Assembly (NCBI GenBank): GCA_964417885.1
Contig: CAYQKN010000068.1
Span: 1-19,432 of the forward strand
Length of the DNA: 19,432 nucleotides
From: UKL13-2 sp964417885
Lineage (GTDB): Bacteria > Pseudomonadota > Gammaproteobacteria > Burkholderiales > Usitatibacteraceae
Direction of reading: 5' to 3'
In this document: positions 14,196 through 19,432 of the stretch, piece after piece
How positions within the stretch are numbered: position 1 is the stretch's first letter
How the letters are laid out: each line of letters starts with the position of its first letter
Program-made: the position numbers and the translations under genes
Notes under the pieces: generated by a model
The model's database searches: none
The model's input: the letters and a program-made list of their open reading frames with translations, nothing else
Told to the model about the DNA's origin: nothing

Positions 14196-15380
14196 ATGAT
14201 TGAGTTAATCGATACAGAGCAGCCGGAAGCGGTAATCAAGGTGATCGGTATTGGTGGCTGCGGCGGCAACGCCGTGGACCACATGATCGGCAACGGGGTG
14301 GCGGGGGTGGAGTTCATCTGCGCCAACACCGATGCGCAGGCGCTCAAACGCAACCAGTCCAAGATCACGATGCAGCTCGGCGGCAACGTGACCAAGGGCC
14401 TGGGTGCGGGCGCCAATCCGGAAGTGGGTCGCAGCGCGGCAATCGAGGATCGTGAACGCATCGCCGAAATGATCCAGGGCGCGGACATGCTGTTCATCAC
14501 CGCCGGCATGGGTGGCGGCACCGGCACCGGCGCGGCACCGATCGTGGCGGAGATCGCCCGCGAGATGGGTGTGCTGACGGTCGCGGTGGTGACCAAGCCG
14601 TTCGCCTTCGAGGGCAAGCGCAAGAAGATTGCCGAAGCGGGCATCGAGGCGCTGAAGCAGCACGTGGATTCGTTGATCATCATCCCCAACGACCGTTTGA
14701 TGGAGGTGTTGGGTGACGATGTGTCCTACGAAGACGCGTTCAGAGCGTCAAACGATGTCCTCAATGGTGCGGTGGCCGGCATTGCCGAAGTGATCAACTG
14801 CCCGGGCCTGGTCAACGTCGACTTTGCCGACGTGCGCACGGTGATGAGCGAAAACGGGGTGGCGATGATGGGCTCGGCGATGGCTGCCGGTCCCGATCGC
14901 GCGCAGGTTGCCGCCGAACGCGCCGCCGCATCGCCGCTGCTGGAAGACGTCAACCTCACCGGCGCGCGTGGCGTACTGGTCAACATCACCGCCAGCCGGT
15001 CGCTCAAGCTGAAGGAAGTGCATGAAGTCATGAACACCATCCGCAGCTTTACCGCGGAAGATGCGACGGTGATCTTCGGCAGCGTGTTCGACGAGGCAAT
15101 GGGCGACCAGCTGCGTGTCACCATCGTCGCCACCGGTCTCGGCGGCACGGTGTCGAAACGCCAGCCGCAGATGGTGTACTCGGCGCCGCCGATGGCCCGC
15201 ACCGGCACCGATGACGCCATCGGCGCACCGGCTGCCTCGCCGGCCGGGGCCATCAACTATCACGATCTCGACACGCCTGCGGTCACCCGCCGCCGTCGCG
15301 ACGCGACCGTGAATGCGATGCAGCAATCGGGTGTCGAGATGTACGACATTCCGGCGTTTCTCAGGAAGCAAGCCGACTAA
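14196..15380 (+). CDS. ftsZ: Cell division protein FtsZ
   Basis: Tubulin-like GTPase that forms the cytokinetic ring in the cytoplasm. The 394-residue product has GGCGGNAVDHMI near the N-terminus, the tubulin signature GGGTGTGAAP at 106-115, PFAFEGKRKK, PNDRLM, the synergy-loop region with GARGVLVNITASRS, a variable linker and the conserved C-terminal peptide YDIPAFLRKQAD at 383-394, which binds FtsA and ZipA. ATG 14196 has a strong ribosome binding site, GAGGAG at 14184-14189. It sits in the longest spacer of the ddl-ftsZ block. Confidence 0.98.
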   Translation: MIELIDTEQPEAVIKVIGIGGCGGNAVDHMIGNGVAGVEFICANTDAQALKRNQSKITMQLGGNVTKGLGAGANPEVGRSAAIEDRERIAEMIQGADMLFITAGMGGGTGTGAAPIVAEIAREMGVLTVAVVTKPFAFEGKRKKIAEAGIEALKQHVDSLIIIPNDRLMEVLGDDVSYEDAFRASNDVLNGAVAGIAEVINCPGLVNVDFADVRTVMSENGVAMMGSAMAAGPDRAQVAAERAAASPLLEDVNLTGARGVLVNITASRSLKLKEVHEVMNTIRSFTAEDATVIFGSVFDEAMGDQLRVTIVATGLGGTVSKRQPQMVYSAPPMARTGTDDAIGAPAASPAGAINYHDLDTPAVTRRRRDATVNAMQQSGVEMYDIPAFLRKQAD

Positions 15381-15391
15381 CCGCGGCCGGC

Positions 15392-15438
15392 GCACGCGAC
15401 CAACCGGGCGACTCTCCTCCGCCCGGCTGGTGGCGTGC
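15392..15438 (+). terminator. Long hairpin after ftsZ (probable transcription end)
   Basis: 19-base arms with two mismatches and a 9-base loop; the inner stem is CCGGGCG (15404-15410) with CGCCCGG (15420-15426), and the outer part pairs GCACGC with GCGTGC. It begins 12 bases after the ftsZ stop. There is no T-run, so it may be Rho-assisted or protect the 3' end of ftsZ mRNA. Confidence 0.6.
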
Positions 15439-15466
15439 CCCCATCAATTTCATGTCGCGCAGGACC

Positions 15467-16105
15467 ATGTACAAACTTTTTTATTACCCCAGCAATGCCA
15501 GCATGGCGCCGCACATGTTGCTGGAGGAAATCGGTTGCCCCTACGAATTGGTGCTGGTGGACCGCGCCAGCAATGCGCACAAGTCGGCCGATTACCTGCG
15601 GCTGAATCCCACCGGCCTGATCCCGGTGCTGCTTGACGGCGACATGCCGATTCACCAGACCGCGGCGATCTGCCTGCACCTGACCGACCGGCACCCGGCG
15701 GCGAATCTCGCGCCGCCGCTCGGCAACCCGTTGCGGCCAATCTACTATCAGTGGCTGATGTACCTGACCAACACCCTGCAGGCCGAGCTGATCCATTATT
15801 TCTATCCGGAGCGCATGGCCGACGACGCCGCGATGGCGGCGCGGGTCAAGGCGCATGCCGAACGCCGGGTCGGCGAGATGCTTGACCTGCTGGACGCGCA
15901 CCTGGCGCAGGCCGGTCCGTTCATGCTCGGCGCGCAGTATTCGGCGGCGGATAGTTATCTGTTCATGCTGTGCCGCTGGACCCGCATGCACGCGCGGCCG
16001 GCACAGCTGCGGCCGCAGCTTGGCAAACTGATTGCGGACGTTGCGGCGCGGCCGGCGGTGATTCGCACCTTCGCGCAGGAAAACCTGCCCCTGCCCTGGT
16101 ACTGA
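15467..16105 (+). CDS. Glutathione S-transferase family protein
   Basis: The 212-residue product has an N-terminal thioredoxin-like half starting MYKLFYYPSNASMAPHMLLEE, a GLIPVL segment with the cis-Pro loop typical of the fold, and an all-helical C-terminal half with GAQYSAADSYLFML, a GST signature (N-capping box, AxxxAD-like). The usual E-S pair that binds glutathione is replaced by Q-T (HQTAAICLHL), so glutathione use is uncertain. The substrate is unknown. ATG 15467 gives the typical N-terminus; ATG 15452 would add five residues. It lies between ftsZ and lpxC and is probably a separate transcript from ftsZ. Confidence 0.88.
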   Translation: MYKLFYYPSNASMAPHMLLEEIGCPYELVLVDRASNAHKSADYLRLNPTGLIPVLLDGDMPIHQTAAICLHLTDRHPAANLAPPLGNPLRPIYYQWLMYLTNTLQAELIHYFYPERMADDAAMAARVKAHAERRVGEMLDLLDAHLAQAGPFMLGAQYSAADSYLFMLCRWTRMHARPAQLRPQLGKLIADVAARPAVIRTFAQENLPLPWY

Positions 16106-16132
16106 GCGGCTGACCGGTCGCGGCCGGGCCGC
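16106..16132 (+). terminator. GC-rich hairpin just after the GST gene
   Basis: GCGGC (16106-16110) and GCCGC (16128-16132) pair around CCGG/CCGG with a three-base bulge. It begins right after the stop codon. An AAAATT follows rather than a T-run, so it is a weak terminator candidate. Confidence 0.3.
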
Positions 16133-16140
16133 AAAATTGC

Positions 16141-16162
16141 CGGGTGTATGATGATTTACCCG
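16141..16162 (+). promoter_or_regulatory. Possible promoter -10 with flanking inverted repeat
   Basis: TATGAT at 16147-16152 resembles a -10 box in otherwise GC-rich DNA and is flanked by CGGGT (16141-16145) and ACCCG (16158-16162), an operator-like pair. No good -35 is seen at the right distance. Confidence 0.25.
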
Positions 16163-16184
16163 ATAACTACAACAGGAATCCATC

Positions 16185-16340
16185 ATGGTCATTTGCCCCG
16201 TCGCAATCACAGTCGGCTGCAAGAAATGCCCGGTGTTCAAAGTCTGTCCGCTGACCAAGGTCATCGGCGACCAGAAGGATGTCGCAGAAGACGAAAAGCC
16301 TGCCAAGAAAGCCGCATCGACTGCCAAGAAGAAGCGTTGA
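16185..16340 (+). CDS. Small four-cysteine protein, 51 residues
   Basis: The reading frame starts at ATG 16185 with AGGA about 9 bases upstream (AACAGGAATCC). It reads MVICPVAITVGCKKCPVFKV and continues CPLTK. Cysteines 4, 12, 15 and 21 form C-x7-C-x2-C-x5-C, which suits a zinc or iron-sulfur site, and the last third is rich in Lys, Ala and Glu and ends KKKR. I do not recognise a named family and do not assign a function. The Cys-rich head, the basic tail, the good ribosome binding site and the position just before lpxC argue that it is real. Lys codons are AAG/AAA mixed, as in neighbours. Confidence 0.7.
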   Translation: MVICPVAITVGCKKCPVFKVCPLTKVIGDQKDVAEDEKPAKKAASTAKKKR

Positions 16341-16367
16341 ACCCCGGCTGCCGGCGGCCTGGCACGG

Positions 16368-16404
16368 TTGAAATGATAAAATTGGAACCAATATCCAATA
16401 GATT
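16368..16404 (+). promoter_or_regulatory. AT-rich region before lpxC, possible promoter
   Basis: TTGAAA at 16368-16373 could be a -35 box; the best -10 at a suitable distance (TATCCA, 16392) is poor. The stretch also holds ATTGG-AA-CCAAT (16381-16392), a small inverted repeat. It stands out by base composition only. Confidence 0.25.
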
Positions 16405-16422
16405 CAGTCAATTAGTGCAGTC

Positions 16423-17343
16423 ATGATCAAACAGCGTACGCTCAAGAATAAAGTCCGCGCTACCGGCGTCGGCGTTCACCTCGGCAACCGGGTTGAAATG
16501 CTGATCCGGCCCGCGCCACCCGATACCGGCATCGTCTTCTGCCGCACCGACCTGCCGGGTGCCCCCACCGTCCGGGCGCATGCGCTCAATGTCAACGACA
16601 CCCGCATGTCGACCCGGATCGAAGATGCCAAGACCGGCGCGCGCGTCGCCACCGTCGAACACCTGATGTCCGCGTTTGCCGGTCTCGGCATCGACAACGC
16701 CTACGTCGACCTGTCGGCCGAGGAAGTGCCGATCATGGACGGCAGTGCCGGGCCGTTCATCTTCCTGATGCAGTCGGCGGGGATTGAAGAACAGGGCAAG
16801 GCCAAGCGCTACATTCGGGTGCTGAAGACGATCGAGCTGGCCGAGAAGGACCGCTGCGTGTCGCTGTCGCCGTTCAACGGCTTCAAGCTCAAGTTCAATA
16901 TCCGCTTTGACCACCCGGTGTTCGAGAAATCGGCGACCGATATCGAGGTCGACTTTGCCAAGGTCTCGTTTGCCCGCGAGGTCGCCCGCGCCCGGACCTT
17001 CGGCTTTACCCATGAGGTCGAGGCGATGCGCGCGGCCGGCCTGGGCCGCGGCGGCTCGCTCGACAACGTGATCGTGATCGACGATTTCCGGGTGCTCAAT
17101 AACGACGGCCTGCGGTTTGATGACGAGTTCGTCAAGCACAAGGCGCTGGACGCGGTCGGCGATCTCTACATGCTGGGCCATCCGCTGATCGGCGAGTTTC
17201 GCGGCGTCAAATCGGGCCATGCCATGAACAATCAGTTGGTCCGGGCGCTGCTTGCCGACCAGACCGCCTGGGAATTCGTGACCTACGACAAGCGCGAGCA
17301 ACTGCCGGCCGCGTTTGGCAACATGACCCTGGCGGTCGCCTGA
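16423..17343 (+). CDS. lpxC: UDP-3-O-acyl-N-acetylglucosamine deacetylase LpxC
   Basis: Zinc deacetylase catalysing the committed step of lipid A synthesis in the cytoplasm. The 306-residue product starts IKQRTLKNKVRATGVGVH, and carries the zinc ligands H80 (TVEHLMSAFAG), H239 and D243 (KHKALDAVGDLY), plus the general acid H266 in SGHAMNNQL. VPIMDGSAGPF is the family segment after the first ligand. Length is usual. The ATG has no clear ribosome binding site. As in many beta- and gammaproteobacteria it closes the dcw region, which ties outer membrane synthesis to division. Confidence 0.97.
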   Translation: MIKQRTLKNKVRATGVGVHLGNRVEMLIRPAPPDTGIVFCRTDLPGAPTVRAHALNVNDTRMSTRIEDAKTGARVATVEHLMSAFAGLGIDNAYVDLSAEEVPIMDGSAGPFIFLMQSAGIEEQGKAKRYIRVLKTIELAEKDRCVSLSPFNGFKLKFNIRFDHPVFEKSATDIEVDFAKVSFAREVARARTFGFTHEVEAMRAAGLGRGGSLDNVIVIDDFRVLNNDGLRFDDEFVKHKALDAVGDLYMLGHPLIGEFRGVKSGHAMNNQLVRALLADQTAWEFVTYDKREQLPAAFGNMTLAVA

Positions 17344-17362
17344 ACCGCCGCGGGCCACGCCG

Positions 17363-17548
17363 ATGCTGATCGGCCTGAGACTGCTGCTGATGGTGGCGCT
17401 GATCGCCAGCGCCGCAACCCTGCTCGGTTACCTGTTTACCCGGCAGCCCCGATTCCTGCTGCTGACCAAGACCATCGTCAAGGTTACATTGCTGGTGGCC
17501 GGGTTGATTGGCCTGATTTACTTGCTGGAGCGCGCGGTCCTGATCTGA
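17363..17548 (+). CDS. Small membrane protein, two predicted helices
   Basis: The 61-residue product has two hydrophobic stretches, about 3-25 and 38-58, separated by a short polar turn with RQPR, so both ends probably lie on the same side of the membrane. The first positive residues (R6, R27, R30) are few. No function can be assigned. It starts 19 bp after lpxC with no clear ribosome binding site, so it is likely translated from the lpxC transcript. Its stop lies one base from the end of the convergent DUF721 gene. Similar short membrane proteins are familiar next to lpxC in betaproteobacteria, from memory only. Confidence 0.7.
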   Translation: MLIGLRLLLMVALIASAATLLGYLFTRQPRFLLLTKTIVKVTLLVAGLIGLIYLLERAVLI

Positions 17549-17549
17549 T

Positions 17550-18026
17550 TCACGTCTTCTTGGTTTCCGATGTAAGCGCACGCTCACGTTTCGCCCGAAT
17601 GCGCTCGATGGTCGTCTTCAACGGCGAATCTCCCAACGATTCAGCCAGTTCCGCCAGCGTCCCGGTCGAAATCGGGTCGCGCGGCGGGGCCGGAGCAGCC
17701 GTTGGCGCGGGCTGGAAAAAGCTCGGTTGCACGATGATCGAAATTGCGGTAACCTGTTGTTCTTGCTTTTTATTTTCGCAAATTTTCTCAAGCAGTCGCG
17801 GCAAAATTTGTCTCAGTTTTGTTGCAATGGCTCCATTGGCCACTGCGATAACCAGCGTCGATCCCTCTACTGTTGCAACACGGCATGACTGATTCATGCC
17901 CGGCGGCAGAGCGTCGGCAAAAGATTGTTGAAGACGTGAAAACTGGCGCAACCGGTTCTGAATCGGTGCAAGCGCCTCGCTTTCGCGTATCAGGGCGTTG
18001 ATCGGCTTGAACCCGCTATTTGTCAT
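17550..18026 (-). CDS. DUF721 (DciA-like) protein
   Basis: The 158-residue product has an N-terminal DUF721-like region (about residues 10-95): a helical start, then LPPGMNQSCRVATVEGSTL and VANGAIATKLRQILPRLLE, the alternation seen in this family. The C-terminal part is Pro/Ala-rich, then helical and basic. DUF721 proteins include DciA, which loads or controls the replicative helicase DnaB in bacteria without DnaC; that role here is inference. The gene is on the minus strand, convergent with the 61-residue ORF and 35 bp from the divergent M23 gene. It looks lower in GC than its neighbours, with several A/T-rich stretches (for example 17755-17830). Confidence 0.72.
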   Translation of the reverse strand: MTNSGFKPINALIRESEALAPIQNRLRQFSRLQQSFADALPPGMNQSCRVATVEGSTLVIAVANGAIATKLRQILPRLLEKICENKKQEQQVTAISIIVQPSFFQPAPTAAPAPPRDPISTGTLAELAESLGDSPLKTTIERIRAKRERALTSETKKT

Positions 18027-18061
18027 GGTTGGGTCAGTCGGCGTCAGGGCAGGAGTTGTGC

Positions 18062-19021
18062 ATGAACATCATTCTTGTGTCGGACAGCCTGGCCAAAAGC
18101 CGCATTGTCACGATTTCGCAGTCGCAGATTATCATGGCCGCGATGGGCTTCATCAGCGCCGGCTTCATGTTTGCGCTCGGCACCTACTGGGTGACGATGA
18201 AATATGCGGTGGATATCCAGAACCCGTTTATCCAGAGCCTCATTTCCACGCTGACCCAGCAAAAGACCCAGCAGGCCGAGAAGGACATGCGCGAGCAGCT
18301 CAATTCGCTCGCCGTCAAACTGGGTGAATTGCAGGCGCGGCTGATGCGCCTCGACGCATTCGGCGAGCGCCTCGGCAAGGCGGCGGGCATCAAGCCGGCA
18401 GAATTCCGCTTCGCCGAGACGCCCGGCCAGGGCGGGCCGGCGCCGACCGGCAGCGCCGGCGATATCTCCTACGTCGATTTCCAGTCAAAGATCGCCGAAA
18501 TTTCCCGCATTCTTGATGACCGCGCCGACAAATTGGGCGTGCTGGATTCGGTGCTGATGGAAGGACGCCTGGCCGCCAAGGCGATCCCGACCACGCTGCC
18601 GGTCGAAATCGGCTACTACTCGTCCAATTTCGGCACCCGCATCGACCCGTTCACCGGACGTCAGGCCTTCCACACCGGCGTCGATTTCAATGCGCCCCCC
18701 GGTTCCGCCATCCTCGCCGCCGCCGGCGGCGTGGTGTCGATTTCGGAACGCCACACCGAATACGGCAACATGGTCGACATCGACCACGACAACGGCCTCA
18801 CTACCCGCTACGCCCACCTGTCACGCATGACGGTAAAGGTTGGCGACGTGGTGATGAAGGGCCAGAAAGTCGGCGAGCTGGGCCAGACCGGCCGCGCCAC
18901 CGGCCCCCATCTGCATTTTGAAGTGCGCGAAAACAGCGTTCCGCTGAATCCCAACCGTTTCCTGAACTTTGTCAAAGCCCAGGAACCGGCTGCCGCCACC
19001 AAGTCCGCCCGCGCCCCCTGA
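18062..19021 (+). CDS. Membrane-anchored M23 (LytM) peptidase
   Basis: The 319-residue product has a short cytoplasmic start, one membrane helix at about 15-42, a probable coiled coil at about 55-100 (Gln/Glu/Lys/Leu-rich), and a C-terminal LytM domain from about 190. H204 and D208 (HTGVDFNAP) and H283-x-H285 (HLHFEVR) are all the zinc ligands, so it is likely an active endopeptidase acting on peptidoglycan in the periplasm. ATG 18062 has AGGAG at 18049-18053; the longer frame from 18020 overlaps the divergent gene and lacks support. Coiled coil plus LytM is like EnvC/NlpD-type or MepM-type proteins; which one is unclear. Confidence 0.92.
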   Translation: MNIILVSDSLAKSRIVTISQSQIIMAAMGFISAGFMFALGTYWVTMKYAVDIQNPFIQSLISTLTQQKTQQAEKDMREQLNSLAVKLGELQARLMRLDAFGERLGKAAGIKPAEFRFAETPGQGGPAPTGSAGDISYVDFQSKIAEISRILDDRADKLGVLDSVLMEGRLAAKAIPTTLPVEIGYYSSNFGTRIDPFTGRQAFHTGVDFNAPPGSAILAAAGGVVSISERHTEYGNMVDIDHDNGLTTRYAHLSRMTVKVGDVVMKGQKVGELGQTGRATGPHLHFEVRENSVPLNPNRFLNFVKAQEPAAATKSARAP

Positions 19022-19038
19022 ACTGATCCCCGTCGTGG

Positions 19039-19073
19039 CCGCAGCTGATGCACCCGCGGTGCATCGCCTGCGG
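19039..19073 (+). other. Hairpin in the M23-secA spacer
   Basis: The 148-bp gap 19022-19169 holds no convincing gene. GATGCACC-CGC-GGTGCATC (19047-19065) is a perfect 8-bp stem, enclosed by CCGCAG (19039-19044) with CTGCGG (19068-19073). A second small stem, CCGCC-TGAT-GGCGG, sits at 19133-19146. No T-run follows either. They could end the M23 transcript or shape the secA leader. Confidence 0.55.
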
Positions 19074-19169
19074 TCGCCCGGTCGTGCGCGCGCGCCGCGC
19101 CGGCTGCTGCCTGCATAATCCAACGATTGCCGCCGCCTGATGGCGGAAACACAACAACGAAAGCAACGC

Positions 19170-19432
19170 ATGTTTGATACGTTCCTCAAATCCATTTTCG
19201 GCAGCCGCAACGAGCGACTGCTCAAGCAATATCGCAAGACCGTGGTGCAGATCAACGCGCTGGAGCCGGCGATCCAGCAATTGTCCGACGAGGCGCTGCG
19301 CGCCAAGACCGACGAATTCAAGGCCCGCTACCAGAAAGGCGAAACGCTGGAGCAACTGCTGCCGGAAGCGTTCGCGGTGGTGCGCGAGGGCAGCAAACGC
19401 ACCCTGGGCATGCGCCACTTCGACGTGCAGCT
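19170..19432 (+). CDS. secA: Preprotein translocase ATPase SecA, N-terminal part
   Basis: The 87 visible residues open with MFDTFLKSIFGSRNERLLKQ and contain LSDEALRAKTDEFKARYQ, LPEAFAVVREGSKRTLGMRHFDVQL, which is the SecA N-terminus up to the region before the ATP-binding Walker A. SecA pushes unfolded preproteins through SecYEG at the inner membrane. The window edge cuts the gene. The ATG has only a weak purine-rich stretch upstream. Position downstream of lpxC and M23 is common in betaproteobacteria. Confidence 0.95.
   Translation, partial: MFDTFLKSIFGSRNERLLKQYRKTVVQINALEPAIQQLSDEALRAKTDEFKARYQKGETLEQLLPEAFAVVREGSKRTLGMRHFDVQ

Noticed and set aside
17560..17892. 110-codon plus-strand ORF opposite the DUF721 gene
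   Set aside because: It has no ribosome binding site or family features, whereas the minus-strand frame has a consistent DUF721-like sequence.
19035..19119. Small ORF before secA as a SecM-like arrest peptide
   Set aside because: The frame from GTG 19035 is short and Arg/Ala-rich, lacks a signal peptide and any arrest motif, and is probably chance.

Overview
The window carries most of a division and cell wall (dcw) cluster from a high-GC proteobacterium. The sequences and gene order (ftsI, murE, murF, mraY, murD, ftsW, murG, murC, murB, ddl, ftsQ, ftsA, ftsZ, then lpxC, a DUF721/DciA-like gene on the other strand, an M23 peptidase and secA) best fit a betaproteobacterium. A finer placement (Rhodocyclales, Nitrosomonadales or Burkholderiales) is only a guess.

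Region 1 (1-4430): the 3' end of ftsI, then murE, murF and mraY, packed with ATGA overlaps. A 20-codon mini-ORF with a strong ribosome binding site bridges murF and mraY. Region 2 (4431-4700): an unusual spacer with a REP-like hairpin, a second copy of the last 68 bp of mraY and a long palindrome. Region 3 (4701-10716): murD, ftsW, murG, murC and murB, all overlapping. The first ~115 codons of murD and the tail of mraY use codons unlike their neighbours. Region 4 (10717-11079): a second unusual spacer with an element related to the palindrome of region 2, a degraded ddl-like start and a 136-bp tandem duplication that repeats the ddl start and its ribosome binding site. Region 5 (11080-15380): ddl, ftsQ, ftsA and ftsZ, with a small hairpin plus T-run before ftsZ and a long hairpin after it. 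Region 6 (15381-19432): a GST-fold gene, a 51-residue four-cysteine protein, lpxC, a 61-residue two-helix membrane protein, the convergent DUF721 gene, the M23 peptidase and the start of secA.

Together the genes make the peptidoglycan precursor (MurC, D, E, F and Ddl in the cytoplasm; MraY and MurG at the membrane), polymerise and crosslink it at the septum (FtsW, FtsI), and build the divisome (FtsQ, FtsA, FtsZ). LpxC commits to lipid A synthesis, the M23 protein probably cuts or regulates peptidoglycan, and SecA drives export. The genes themselves are ordinary. The interest lies in the two spacers (4363-4700 and 10713-11121), which look like recombination or repeat-insertion scars, although an assembly artefact from mixed strains could produce part of the same picture.
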